From the NCBI GenBank assembly GCA_001986395.2, contig MQVO02000024.1, positions 310,001 through 374,000 on the forward strand: a stretch of DNA of 64,000 nucleotides. Direction: 5' to 3'. The DNA comes from Irpex lacteus (taxonomy: Eukaryota > Basidiomycota > Agaricomycetes > Polyporales > Irpicaceae). This document shows positions 1 through 12,645 of this stretch, in pieces. The stretch's first letter is position 1; every line of letters starts with the position of its first letter. The translations under genes were made by a program, and so were the position numbers. Below the pieces are notes generated by a model. It did no database searches, was not told the origin of the DNA, and saw nothing but the letters and a program-made list of their open reading frames with translations.

Positions 1-310
1 GATAAGCGGAGTATGAGGCTTGTAAGCTTCGTTATAGGAGCAACTACTTTGGATCATAACGAACGATGGCGGAACTCTAGCTAAGACAAAGTAGTAGTGA
101 TCAAATGAAAGGCGAACATGACATTAAACCACTGATGAACGCAAAACTGCTTTCGAATAAACAACTATGTATAGTATTACGCCGATGTTGTTCGACTCAG
201 ATATGGTATACATAAATACAGAACGACTGTAGCGCAGGAACGCTCCCTGGCCCGCAGGCAACTATATGACACCCCCTGCTGAGGTTAAGTTAAGTTATGC
301 ACCGATTCAA
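1..310. other. 3' flank of the first MFS gene
   Basis: AT-rich sequence downstream of the leftward transporter gene. I see no coding potential in it; it probably holds the 3' UTR and spacer. Confidence 0.4.
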
Positions 311-2751
311 TTACGCAGAACCCGCAGCAGCCTTGACAGTCTGAGTAGTAGCCCTAGCACGCTTACTCATCCCCCTAATCCTCTCTCCATACAACCAGAA
401 AAGAATCAACCTACACCTCCACATCAGACGACACCGAACGGAGATAAATAAGTAAGTAGATCACTCACGCAGGTGTCCCAACGCCCAAACAGAACGCCGC
501 CAGTATAGTATCGCCCTTACCGTACCCAAGGGCTTTATACATGTAAGGTGCAAAGAGGGGAAACCCGAAGCCTGCGAAGGAGCGGAAACATGACACTGCC
601 GCAAGTGCTATCATATGTTGGGGAGCAGAAGTCAGTGTTTAGCCACCCTGCTTGAGCTAGACGAATAAAGGATTGTTCGAACACGCACCGGAAGCTGCGA
701 AACGGGAGAAGGAGTCGATGATATACGCCTGTAGCCCCTGGAACACAGAAGCCGATCCATATCCAATCAGGAAGAACCCCTACAACCCATTCATATCAGC
801 GCTATGAGTAACTTCTCAAATGATTCATGAGCGTGCGACGTACGACATCAGGCCCAATCCAGTGCGTACGGTTCGCTGCTGTCCATCCGCCTATCAGAAG
901 GCCAAGGGGTAGGGCTAGGGTTCCTGGGATGATAGGGACTACATAGATAAAGATGTCAATGTTGTAGTGAGTTTCTGAGGTGTAGGAGGTGCTTTGATAG
1001 GGAGGGATGAGATGGACAAGACTGACCGAGACGGAACTCGGGGGTACCGATGCCGTTGTTCTTTTTTGTTAGTTTGCTGTAGGAACGGTCGATTAGGATT
1101 GAGTTGGTTTGGGCGGCGGCGATTAGGCCTAGTCCCTATGTACGCCAGTGCACCGATATCAACATAAATGATGATCAATGGCGAAGGCATACCAATATGA
1201 AGTAGAAAGCAAGTTACGACTTACGAGGGATATATAGTGCAACCCAACGATCCCAATCTTTTCCCCATACACGTTAGTATATATATCCGGCAACGTTGTC
1301 AAAACAACTATCCGACGTTAACGTCTCAGCATCCAAAACGTGGAACCCAGCCAGACAGGACTTACTATATATAACACCATAAACAAACGCCATATACACC
1401 CCAAACAGCTGTATGATCGGCTCCTCCACAAAAAGCACAAACGGCCGGACGAGCGAGCGTGCTAGGAACTCCTGCCATGACTCTTCAGGTTGGCCTTCTT
1501 CGAAGATGGTTTGAATCTTTTTATCTTCGGACCCCTGTTCGATATTTAAGAGATTTTGGATCTTCCTCGCTTTGCGCTTTAGGAGTACAGGCGCATACGC
1601 TAAGCAAAAAATCATCATTTCGTTAGCTACCATAAACAATTCTAGACCGTCATGGACGACTCACTCTCCCTCATAAACACAAACCCCAAAACCTGCACCA
1701 CCCCATTCGCAACCGTAATACTCCAAAACACCCACTGCCACTTCGAATACTCCGCGATGAAGCCTCCAGCGATAGGTCCCACTGCTGGCCCGAGGAGTGG
1801 GGCGAGGGAGTACACGCTGATGGCTTTGCCGCGTTTGTCGGCGTTCCAGAGGTCTGAGAGCATCCCGCCGCCGACCTATCATGTGAGAGATGTGAGTGAG
1901 TTGATGGAGGGGAGGATAAGATGGGAGGGGAGAGGAGGGGAGAGGACGTACGGAGAGAGGGGCGCTGCCGCCTAGACCGGAGAGGAACCGGAAGGCCATG
2001 AACTGGCCTTTGTTTGTTGCGAACCCGCACGCGAGGTTGAACGCTATAAAGTAGAGTATTACGACAAGCGTGATCGATTATAATTATCGCACAGTTGAGG
2101 TACTTGAGCGCTCGTACATACCTAGGAACGTCATGTTCGCGATCTGGAGCACGATCACCCGTCCGTACACCTCACTTAGCGGGCCTAGGAAGAGCGGTCC
2201 CACAGCTACCGTGACACCAACCTGTACTTGAGCACCACCGACTCAAAGCGAGCATGCATAGGAAGTGTACTCACCATAAGCCAACACATAGATAGACAAC
2301 GTCATAGAAACCTCCACCGTCGCAGTGATACCCAAGTCTTCGGCGATCTGCAACGCGGCAGGAGCCACCATTGACGATGCTAACGCCGACATGAGGGTGA
2401 AGAGTGACATCGTCATTGCGATCGTCCATTTTTTGCTCTCGGGGAAGCTAACATAGGACTAAATTAGCACTTGCTGGCGGAGATGGAGATGGTTTGGATG
2501 AGTACGCACTTTTTGGGATTTTGTGGATCGGAAGGGCCGTCCCAGTCGACGACGACGTGGCCATTACCTTCGACTTCTTTCAACGTCAAATCCTTCTTCG
2601 AGTTCAAGCCGGAGCCGTCCACGATCGTCTTGATTTCCGAAAAGTTATCAGACGACATCTGAGGCCGTAGCTGAGCACTGGCATGATCGACGTCGAGCAG
2701 AGTCTGACTCCGAGCCTGCGTGTTCTGCTCCAAGTCGGCGTGGTCAGCCAT
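311..2751 (-). CDS. MFS transporter, DHA1 drug:H+ antiporter-like, copy 1
   Basis: Probable plasma-membrane multidrug/proton antiporter. The start (ATG at 2751) gives a polar N-terminus ending in DWDGPSDPQNPKN, the usual entry to the first membrane helix of fungal DHA1 carriers. A split codon there joins NPK to NFPESKKW across an intron. Later segments carry the MFS motif-A-like PLSEVYGR and the motif-C-like LLGPAVGPIAGG (about 1780-1830), then a charged cytosolic loop and the C-terminal six helices ending in LILFWLYGERIRGMSKRA. There are about ten short introns, and the frame stays open across all those I checked. It is a paralogue of the gene at 4186-6483 with the same intron layout; the C-terminal tails differ. 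The substrate cannot be inferred. Confidence 0.85.
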
Positions 2752-2799
2752 GACAGCAAATAGAACGAGAATGAGAGCTTGGACTCACCACAATGTTTG

Positions 2800-2820
2800 C
2801 TTGCTGGGTATATATCCCGC
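2800..2820 (-). promoter_or_regulatory. TATA-like element of MFS copy 1
   Basis: A GGGATATATACCC-type box lies about 55-65 nt upstream of the ATG at 2751. The paralogue has a comparable box. Assigned from position and sequence only. Confidence 0.4.
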
Positions 2821-4185
2821 ATCAAGAGACGAGTAAACTCCAAGTCAAGCGAGCGAACTGCCATTCCCATATCAATATCCGCGGTCTTCTCTGTGTCAGG
2901 TTCGCGCCGTTGTGCATTTAGTCACTTCCTTTATAGTCAGCAGGTGCGAGTGGCATTGCGCGAAATGTATAGTGGACTGACTGGCAGGCGCTACGATGAC
3001 AGCTTCCCTTGCGAAAACGTATGCATCTATCGCGACATGCAACTCACCGTCATAGCCTGAGCCATGTCTAGACATATCTTTGCTCAGATTTATCCGAGAA
3101 CATGACAGTGTAAGAGCTTAACAACGCCATGTTTTTGGACAACCCTGAGGGAAGAAATAAAATGAGCCCACTCCATGTGCTGCGAACTCGTCACTCCAGG
3201 TTGTGATCGCCAGGAGATATCGACTAGCCGGCGGCTTTGCCACTGTCCCTGCACGGTCTGTGTCGAATGTATTGATTGTTCGGATGTGCGGCTTGAAATC
3301 TGTTCATATGTTAGAAAGGAATGTGACAGCGAAGTGCCCTGGCTATGCACGCACGATAACTTCGACAGGAAGGCCATGCCACGGTTCTTAGGCTAGGTGA
3401 TAAAGAAAGGTAGGCCCGGTGCAATCAACAAAAATACGGAGGAGGGAAATTGAATATTTTAAAGCACGCGTCTGTAGAAAGTCAATTTCAGCGCAGTTGA
3501 TAGTTACGGTGACGAGTCGCGTACTCACCATCCATATGCCTAGAAAGCCTCCATTGCAACATTGGAACTGCGTCACTGAAGTAGAATCTGCACCGATATA
3601 TATGCTATACGGGAGTCTGATGTGGTTCATGCTGCGTACATATGAGTTGAGACAGTCCTCCGGAGCGGATTGTACGAGGTAGGAAGCGCAGCTTCGACAT
3701 GATCTGCTTCGTTAGGGTCGCGGGTATCCCACTGGCAGGCATATGACAGATATACCACATGACACACCAGTGTCATATTGGAGGAAGAAATGTCTGAGCA
3801 GTCCGCCTTTAAGTATCAGGAGAGTTGGCTCATGGTGGTCATGATTCAAGTTCAAAGTTCAACATCGCCGCGTCGATCTGACTAACCTCTTGAGTTTGAT
3901 CGCCTGCATCTGAGATGCTCTCAAGTCACCCAGAAAGTCACCGGACTCTCGCACACCCACAAATCAAATTCAATCTCAAGAAATTCAAGTTCTACTACCC
4001 GATCTACCTACTACTACATATTATAATGCCATACAAAATACAAGTCATGTTCAAAAATAATGTGGTATACCAATGGTGAATCGAATTTTGTAATCTTTGA
4101 TGCAATCCTGTGACTCCTGTCCAAAGTGGGGTCCAAATCCGCCTGCGTAATACCACAAACACAAAGAATATAGCCTGAAACGTCC
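2821..4185. other. Spacer between the MFS paralogues
   Basis: Contains short ORFs on both strands (longest about 95 codons), none with recognisable domains or a convincing exon chain. It should hold the upstream region of copy 1 and the 3' end of copy 2. Confidence 0.4.
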
Positions 4186-6483
4186 TTATGCGGTCTTCGT
4201 TGTGCCACTAGGGGCCTCTGCAGGAGCTGGAGGGGCAGGATGAGCACCCTTTCTTGCACGTTTACTCATCCCCCTGATTCTCTCGCCATATATCCAGAAC
4301 AGTATCAGCCTGTGAATCTTCATAAGTATCCTCAGCATGACTAGTCAAAATGCAGAAAGGGACTCACGCGGGTGTGCCGATGCCCAGACAGAACGCAGCC
4401 AAGATGGTATCGCCCTTCCCGTACCCAAGTGCGTCGTACATGTACGGCGCAAAGAGCGGGAAGCCGAACCCTGCAAGTGACCGGAAGCATGATACTGCGG
4501 CTAGGGCTAAACAATAACAATGAACGTTAACGGTGAGATAGTGTAGTCAGCAGAAGAACAGATGCATACCTGAGGCAGCATACAAGGGGAACGAGTCAAT
4601 CACGTAGGCCTGTAAGCCTTGGAAAACTGAGGCGGAGCCGATACCCAGGAAGTAGAATCCCTATTCGGACGCATGAGCATTTATAATCAATAGACATGTG
4701 ACAGAGGCGTACAAAATCGGGGCCAATCCAGTGCGTGTGGTTCTGCGCCGTCCATCCTCCGATGAGCAGGCCGATAGGTAGGCACAACGTTCCAGGAAAT
4801 ATAGGCACTACGCCGAGCGTGAATTTTCATTATACGGAAAGTGATATAGAGGCACTTACGCAGTCGATATTCTGGCTTCCCTACGCCGTTTCTTTTTGTC
4901 ATGATTCTGTATGTTCGATCAATCATTATGGAGTTAACTTGGGCTGCTGTGATCAGGCCGAGTCCCTAGAAGACGTGTACGCGAATCAAAATGCTGTTCA
5001 TGACCGGCGTGGCCTAAGAGAGGTGCGTACCAATGGAATATAGTGCAGCCCAACGATACCGATCTTTTGGTGATACACCTCGGTATATATTCGCGGCAGA
5101 GTCGTTAGCACCACTATGAACATCTCTATCAGCCTGAATTATTGTTCATCGAAGAATATGAGAACTCACGATATAGAACTCCGTACACGAACGCGAGGTA
5201 GGCTCCAAATAGCTGGATAATCGGCTCCTGGATGAAGATCGCGAATGGCCGTACGAGAGAGTGGATGACCCATTCTTTCATTGATCTACCACCCTGTTTC
5301 TGTTCGTAAACCGTTTGGATTACTGTGTTCGCACCGCCCTTCTCCGCATCCATCTGAGCGCGCAGTCTGTTCGCTTTGCGTTTAAGGAGTACGGGTGCGT
5401 ATGCTATATGTAACGATGGGGTTAGTTAAGAAGTTTTCTGACGAGATGTGGTAAGAGGCGTACTTTCTCTCAGTAGAAGAAACCCTGTTGCTTGGACAAA
5501 CCCATTTGCGATTGTTATTGCCCGGAAAACCCATCTCCAAGTCGAATACTGCGCCACAAACCCTCCTGTTATCGGGCCGATGACTGGTCCAAGCAGAGGA
5601 GCAAGCGAATAAATTCCAACCGCTTTTCCTCGCTCCTTAGCATCCCACAAATCTGCTAGAACTCCTCCACCGACCTATAAAAGTAATCATGAATATGAAG
5701 TGGCCGATTAGACTGTGTATTTACGTACGGATAGGGGAGCACTACCTCCCAGACCTGCGAGGAATCGGAAGGCAATAAACTGCCCTTTGTTTTGCGCAAA
5801 GGCGCACGCAAGGGTGAATGCTGCAGGATCATTAGCGGCACTCGAATATCAGTATAGCAGTACTTACCGAGAAATGTCAGGTTTGCAAGCTGCAAAACGA
5901 TAACTCGGCCGTATATCTCACTTAATGGACCCAGAAATAGAGGCCCAACAGCTGTGATGGAGAATATATCAACAAACCTCCAAGTCAAGTACAATAGATC
6001 GACTTGCCGTATGCGAGGACGAACACCGAGATTGTCATGGATACCTCTACTGACGCAGTGATATGAAGATCAGCAGCTATTTGAAAGGCTGCAGGTGCAA
6101 CCATGGAAGAGGACAAGGCGGATATGAGAGCGAATAACGACATTGTCATTGCCACACTCCATTTCTTTCCCATTCGCCAACTTCCAGAATATCAGCATCA
6201 GGCACATAAGTGATAAGGCGCAGAGAGCGTACTTTTTCGGATTTCGAGGATCATCAGGACCATCCCAGTCGACAATTAATGGCTTCGCATCCGTTACAGT
6301 GGGTGCTTGTGATGCTGAGCTTGGTATAGGGGCGTCGACCGCTTTCTTGACCTCGGAATAGTTGTCAGTCAAGACTGGTTGTGCTGAAGGTGGTCTGTCG
6401 TCGTCGACTGACTGAACGACGAGGTGCAAATCATTAGTGTGACTTCGGACAGTGGTGTCCGGTTCAGTTTGTGGGCTAGCCAT
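4186..6483 (-). CDS. MFS transporter, DHA1 drug:H+ antiporter-like, copy 2
   Basis: Second copy of the same carrier type. It starts at ATG 6483, with an N-terminus rich in polar residues that ends in DWDGPDDPRNPK. The next exon restores NWRMGKKW, matching the NPxNW entry of DHA1 transporters. LLGPVIGPITGG at about 5560-5600 is the motif-C-like antiporter signature. The cytosolic loop (YAPVLLKRKANRL...) is followed by SLVRPFAIFIQEPIIQLFGAYLAFVYG, shared nearly word for word with copy 1. The last exon reads LILFWIYGERIRGMSKRARK and ends with a short Ala/Pro tail at 4186. Probably a plasma-membrane efflux pump from tandem duplication; substrate unknown. Confidence 0.87.
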
Positions 6484-6571
6484 GAGTGTGCTAGCGTCCA
6501 GAGTAGGGTATGATGTCCAAGGACAAGGAGAATGAGTATGAAGTGTGCTTCATACCTCAACCGTCAAACCC

Positions 6572-6586
6572 GTCCAATATATACCT
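6572..6586 (-). promoter_or_regulatory. TATA-like element of MFS copy 2
   Basis: GGTATATATTGG on the minus strand, about 90 nt upstream of the start at 6483. Assigned from sequence and position. Confidence 0.35.
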
Positions 6587-6998
6587 GTCCATAGGATCTC
6601 AGTTACCCAATCGTACTGACTGTCTGGCGACGTTTCCAGAACGGGGCATCGAGACTGTATGTACTGCGCGCCGTAACAGTCAGCCGGCTAGTGTAAGCGT
6701 CTCTTCCGCGCAAAGACTGACAGACGCCCATATACGGTCAGGTTTGCCCTCGGCCCGCTCACGCAAGACAGTGAGTCGGGGCCCGATACATAAGTAACGG
6801 ATCCTACAAAGTGTAGGATCGTTCACCACCGAACCGCATGTATAAAGCAGATTGGCATAGCAAATAACCTATTTTTACACAGATCAGCCTAGACAGGTAC
6901 TAGCAGTGCAGAAAGCCAAACACGACGTCCGTCACGATGGTATGGTCCACTTTCGATTGAGGCTCGAGACCAATCTCGGTACTTTTGATCCGCGCATT
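6587..6998. other. Spacer upstream of MFS copy 2 and downstream of the carboxypeptidase
   Basis: About 400 nt with no supported gene. It carries the distal promoter of the transporter and the 3' end of the leftward peptidase gene. A short GGATCCTACA...TGTAGGATC inverted repeat at about 6799-6822 could form a hairpin. Confidence 0.35.
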
Positions 6999-9540
6999 TT
7001 AGGCCGACGGTGAGTCGCGCTTTCCAAGCAGGTATGAGATCGTCTGAAATGCGGCCCACGGTACGAACTCTGCGATGACGAACATCGTCAGTCATGTTGG
7101 CACGTCCGAACAATCGACGACTTACGAGGTGTCATGTGGCCACTAAACGAGAACTCAACATCTACACAAGTTGGTGAGTAAATACGATCGATAGACAACA
7201 AAACATGGACAGGAACATACATGTCAGATTGCGCTCTTGGTGAAAATTCCCGAAGGAGCCCATGTTTTCCACGACGAAGGAGTCTGGCTCAATAGGCGTT
7301 TGGAAACCTTGCAAGCCGTTCCACGTCATGTTTCTGCGAGGCAAGGTGCATATCAGGAGATCCGCGGAGACTCAGCCGTGCTAATAACATACTGAATTGC
7401 GATTCGTGTTCCTTCGGCCACCAAGATGAAATCCTAAACGCCAGATTGCTCAGTTGAAGGTGAGTGCACAGCTGCCGATGAAAGTTGAAACGTACCGCCA
7501 GTCCATGAACGACTACGGTCCTGAGACTTTTCTCGATGACGTTCGGTAACACGCTCAGCGTCGATGCTACGCTCTGATCACGACCAGGCTGTCCTTGCGC
7601 GTTGACATAGACAGAACCTGAGCTGCAGGTCTCCCAGTTGATGTGAGGAGCATGGATTGCACGTTGCACCTGCCAACAGAAGTCAAATAACGGTTACTTT
7701 CGAACCTTGGAGTGTGCGTACGTCAGTCCTGAGAATATAAATTAATTAGTAATCCTTGTAAATAGGCCACGAGTCAGTACATACCTGTTGAAGTAGACAA
7801 ACTGCTGCGTGGACTGCGGGAACCCGATGACGCTCCCTGAAAAATTAGCAATGGTTAGTGGACGAGACAAGATTCATTTGGTAGAAACACGAACATAGCT
7901 TGGGCCAAGTATCGGACACACGATACACATCAAACGCCGGGTTAATCCTATAAAAGACCCAATTCAGCGACATAAGTACTTCCTTTTATCGACTTGCATG
8001 AACCGGGGTACTGACACAGTAACTTGCTGCTGAATCGGACTGTGAAGGCGACAGCTGGGTTGCACACCAACAGCCTTCGTGACGTTGTCAAACGTCGCCC
8101 CAGCAGGAAGGGGAAGCTGTCCAGCCGGAGGGTATGTAACAAATTTGTCGAGGTAGTCCGTGTACCCGCACGTGTCAGAGATATTCTGGAGATGGGCATA
8201 GAAAGACGCGTTGAAGGGGAAGAGGTCTCTGTGTGCTTGAGCGAACCGAAGAGCAGGGATTTCTTGTTGGACCAAGCCCCAAGAGAGGGAAGGGTCTGCA
8301 ATCCAGATTCCTTTGAGGTTCAGGTCAACCTCTTTGGGATGTTCGTAAAGCCAGTTGGCGATATAAGGAACGTCTGAGATAGAGTTATTAGCGACACTAC
8401 ACGTTTGCGAATCTGTAGAACATACAAAAGCCAGCATACTGTGAAGGTCATTGCTGTAGTCAGCAATATTGTGCGGAGGGACAGTTGAAGGGAGAGAGAC
8501 GTACGCTTTCACCGCTCACGAAGAAGTTACTTCCTTTTAATTCATTGAATACCTCGAGGAACTGACCCAAGAAACCAGCGACTTGCTCTGCCAACTGATC
8601 GTCGTTGGTAATGTTCGGTGTTCCTTGAGAGAACCCGGTCTATCGAACGTCATGAGTCGTGCATCACCTTGGCGGTTGACTCCGAGGCCACTTACTCCAA
8701 CGGGTTGCTCAACCCAAACTACGTTCGCCAGGCTGGTCCAGCTCCATGGGTTACTGGACGTACCGCGTAAGCAGGCGATAATATGGTACTCATGTTCAGT
8801 GGTTACACTCACGGAGTAGGCTCTGACTGTCCCCAGGACCAGGCTGAATGGAAACGTTAGTAAGCAAAGTTAATCTGTTGCCTTGTCACATGTGTACTTA
8901 CAGATCGGACCGTTCTCTTGTAAGAACCCCTCGAGAGAAGAACAACCGGGCCCACCTTAACCCTCTAATTAGCCATAGTAAATGCGAGCAGGCTTCTCGT
9001 TACGTACCATTGGTCCAGAAGAGAAGATCATTTGCGTTAGAAGCGTTCGTAGTGGGCCAGAACCTAGCATAACGTCAGTGCCGTGCATCGTCAGGTCTAT
9101 GAAGAACAGCGAAAATACCAGAAGAACAGTTTGCGAGTCTCGTGAGGGTCAGCAGAGATGGGCATGAGACCAGACCAAGAAGGCCCAGCATCGAAGTTCA
9201 CTGTTGGCGGATTCGTGTAATTATAAGTCATGAATTACAGCCTTTGACACATATGTTCCTTACCCAAAGGTAACTTGGATCCATCGACGAAAAATTGCTT
9301 CGCACGAGGATTCTTGAAAGTAGGCGGTTCTGCTCTCTTCGTCAGAGCTGGAGGTACAGGAGGGCCAAACGAAGGGAAGCTCTTGAGCATTTCCTCTCGC
9401 TGCTCGGTCTGAAAGTTGACGGCGTCCGCCATGCCTTCCATGCCAGTGGCACTTCCAGAGAAAATGCGAGCATATGTGCCAGAGATGAAAAGACCGCTCA
9501 ACGCAGTGAGACGGACAAGGTTGCTGAACAGGGACCTCAT
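6999..9540 (-). CDS. Secreted serine carboxypeptidase (peptidase S10)
   Basis: Removes C-terminal residues from peptides; predicted secreted or vacuolar. ATG 9540 begins a hydrophobic signal peptide followed by a propeptide-like stretch. Family landmarks in order: FWTNG-GPGCSS split by an intron near 8940-9020 (oxyanion region); SGES-YAG with the nucleophile Ser at an exon boundary near 8500; HGLADF near 7430-7510 carrying the catalytic Asp after an intron; SGHM near 7115 carrying the catalytic His. The intron at about 8385-8440 splices YAGF to YVPYIANWL exactly. The last exon reads FVPWAAFQTISYLLGKRDSPSA and stops at 6999. All three catalytic residues are present and the frame is intact, so it is probably functional. 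Confidence 0.9.
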
Positions 9541-9605
9541 GGCGCAAAAGCGAAGGAAGACAAGCGAGATTCCTGCGCTGGTACATCATGAGGTCAAGAA
9601 AGCTG

Positions 9606-9614
9606 CCTTTATAT
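9606..9614 (-). promoter_or_regulatory. TATA box of the carboxypeptidase gene
   Basis: ATATAAAGG on the minus strand, about 66 nt upstream of the ATG at 9540. Confidence 0.45.
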
Positions 9615-10638
9615 GCGTCGTCGTGGGCGGCCAATAATGCTGAGTCTCAAGCTGCTTCAGCTGGAGGGGCCACCGCTCCAGTCAGATGCACATGGCTTTC
9701 TAATGGTAGATCAGCTTCTGCGAGACTTCTTGGATGGTTCTGGGTGAGTACCTGTATCGAAAAAGCAAGTGCGCGTGGTGAAGATAAGCAAACGAAGATC
9801 ACGAGGGATCGAAAACGTTCTTGTGAGAGGTTCCAGCGGTAGAAGCGGAGGTAGTTGGAGTGATCTGAGTTGCTTGATACGGAAAGAATGTGAGTAGCCA
9901 AAATACAACACACATACGCTTGTTTTTTTTTCGGCGTTGCCTGCGTGGCCTAAGTAGACATGACATGTCAGACACCTCACCTTGCATACACGCGTTCACT
10001 ACTCGCGGGGCGATGAAACACGAGTGAAAGCAGTCTAGAGGAGAAAATATCAACGCGGTCCGCTGGTAATCAATACGTACCACGCGCCATAGAAGCATAA
10101 AACAGTAGAGATTCCGCTACGCATCATAAGCAGCTCTGGTACTCATCTTGGATTGTTTCTCTCACAATACGTGAAACGGCGCCAGTATGAGGGGGTATAT
10201 CTACTTTGAATCGCGATATGACGTTTCTATGCTGCATCTGTGCACATGATGGCCATGGGAATGCGGCGAAATCCTATCGTCAGTGGTCACCATGTTCGCA
10301 GCAGAAGCATCGAGCACTGAAGATCAGCATGTTAGTCACTGGCCACAGCTACATGAGCTTGGACATCGAACGGAAGTAAAAAAAGAAAAATGCTTCGACT
10401 CACTACACTTTGCTCAGGCAAGACCGTAGACCTACAAACGCTATGATGAAGGTCATGGTTCGAGTTGAACAATCCACAGAAACCATAAGCGAGCCTGAGT
10501 GACTCGGTCGCCTAAGTAGTAGAATGGAGTTGCGATCAATTGATGCGCCCCTCTGCTTAGTCATACATCAGCAGATTTGCCTCGATCGTTTGGCAATGAG
10601 CTCTAAACGTCCCGCCCACCACACTTCACGTCCTCAAG
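9615..10638. other. Divergent intergenic region, carboxypeptidase / G-patch gene
   Basis: About 1 kb between two divergently transcribed genes. No domain-bearing ORF is seen. It presumably holds both promoters. Confidence 0.4.
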
Positions 10639-12369
10639 ATGGGTCTCGCAGGCAGGAAAGAAAAACAGCGGATTGGCCACGACCCCAGGAATCTGTCATG
10701 GGCAGACGGTACGCGTTACTCTCTATCATGTCTCAAGACGACTAACAAGGACACCCTTACCGGTATTAGATGCAAGTAAATTTGGTGCTGCATACCTTCA
10801 GAAGATGGGATGGTCTGTCGGTACAGGTCTAGGTGCTGCAGGTGATGGCCGTACTACGCACATAAAGGTGCAGCAAAAGCTCGACATGATGGGCATTGGT
10901 GCGGCGCACCAGAAAGACCCGAACGGATTGGCGTGGAAGCAAAATAAGGATTTCGAGAATTTATTGAGGAGGTTGAATGCTGGAGGGGATGGAAATGTTG
11001 AGGTTGAGATGTCGAAGATTGATGGCTTTGCGAAGGCTAGTGAGAGTAAGGAGATGGATGGGGAGGAAGACGGACAAGAGAAAGAGCAGGAGAAGAAGCG
11101 TAAACGAGAAGGGGATGAGGATGGTACTGAAGTACGGAAGAAGAAGTCGAAGAAGAGTAAAGGGGGAGACGATGAAGACGGCAAGAAAAAGAAGAAAAAA
11201 TCAAAGGACAAGTCCGAGCAGTCGGAGGACGAACAATCCATCAAGGCCCGCTCACCATCCCCAGAGTCCATTAAACCTGCCGTAGTCCATGCTCGACCGT
11301 AAGTGTTATCCCACCGCCCTGTATATCAAACTAACATTTTTGTAGTCACCGAGCCCACCGAGCCCGCTTCCTAGCTTCTAAACACCTGGCCTCCAAATCC
11401 TCCACCGCCATCGACGAAATCCTGGGTATCTCGCGCTCAGCATCCGCCACTCCCTATCCCTCCACCTCACTCGACTCTACCTCATCACCAACCCCGACTG
11501 CCACAGAACAAACGGAGAGTCTGAGCCTAGAAAAGTTGACGACCTCGACGAAGAGCGTCATGGACTACTTCAAAGAAAAGCTTCTGGCCAAGTCGAGTGG
11601 GACGTCCACGCCCGTCGCTTCTACTTCTACACCGCGCAATGAGCCCGCCGATGAAGAGGATGATGATTACGGTGACAGGCCTCGTGGTGGTATGGGACTT
11701 GGCTTTAGCAGAGCAGGTCTCGGCGCCGGTTCTTCTACTGCACCGTCCTTTGGGCTTGGGAGTAACGGCGGTATTGGGAGCTCGAAGTTACGCTCAGAGG
11801 TTCAATTCGCAGCTACGGAGCGCGTCGAGGCTGAGAGCAGTACATCGATTGGGCTGGGAATGTTCTCGCGACTGTCTTCGATGTTCGCGTCTGCGTCGTC
11901 TACTTCGGTGGTACAGGCTGAGGAGAGCGTGACGGTCGAGACTACGGAAAGTAAGAATGTCGAGGACGCGGAGGAAAAGGCGAAGGTGAAGAAGGAGAAG
12001 AAAGAGAAGAAGAGTAAGAAGGGGAAGGAAAAGGCCGTAGGCGGAGACGTTGAGGTGGAAGAGACTGCTGAGAAGAAGTCGAAGAAAAGCAAGAAGAGAA
12101 AGGACGTTGAGGATGAGCCGTCAAGTGGAGAGCCTGTTGGGGAGAAGAGGTCGAAGAAGAAGCGCAAGGAGAATGATGCAGTGGAAGAGCCAGCCGTACC
12201 AGACGATGCTGAGGTAGAGAAGTCCAGCAAGAAGGAGAAGAAAGAGAAAAGGTCGAAGTCGAAGGCCAAGGTAGAGGAGGATGTCGCTGAGGAGGTAGAT
12301 TCTAAGGAGGAGAGGAAGAAAAAGAAAAAGGACAAGTCGTCGAAACGGAAGAGTGGCGAGGAGTCCTAG
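10639..12369 (+). CDS. PXR1: G-patch protein, PXR1/PINX1-like
   Basis: Probable nucleolar rRNA/snoRNA-processing factor that would stimulate a DEAH helicase through its G-patch; PINX1 relatives also bind telomerase. Three exons (10639-10708, 10770-11298, 11346-12369) give 540 residues. The N-terminus MGLAGRKEKQRIGHDPRNLSW is the typical PXR1 opening. The G-patch follows (FGAAYLQKMGWSVGTGLG, residues about 25-70) with GIGA at its end. The rest is low-complexity with long KKE/KKSK runs, an ARFLASKHLASKS segment after the second intron and a Gly/Ser stretch (GLGFSRAGLGAGS). It is longer than yeast Pxr1, mainly through the basic/acidic repeats. It converges on the PDAT gene with 276 bp between stops. 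Confidence 0.85.
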
Positions 12370-12645
12370 TCTATGAAGTATTGACCATGTGCGCTGTACC
12401 ATCTCCCTTTTCACCTCATGATTTTCAATGCACGACTTGCATGCCTCTTTCGCGTCTGCATCCAAGAAGAAGGAACAACACACCATAAGTATTACTATAA
12501 GATCGAGTGTACACTCTAAGTACCGTCTACATAGTCTGCGTGCAACAACAACAAAGTTCTATAACTATCCATATACCCGCTTGTCCACCAATACGCCAAT
12601 TTTCCCCTCTACCCACCAGCCCTCCCATCCAGTTCCAACCACCAA

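Noticed and set aside
311..2751. MFS copy 1 as a pseudogene, since its exons appear in many frames
   Set aside because: The junctions checked against copy 2 (first intron, motif-C exon, last intron) all splice in frame, so short introns explain the fragmentation.
10798..12486. Ser/Phe-rich antisense ORFs opposite the G-patch gene
   Set aside because: Mirror images of the Lys/Glu-rich codons of the real gene on the other strand.
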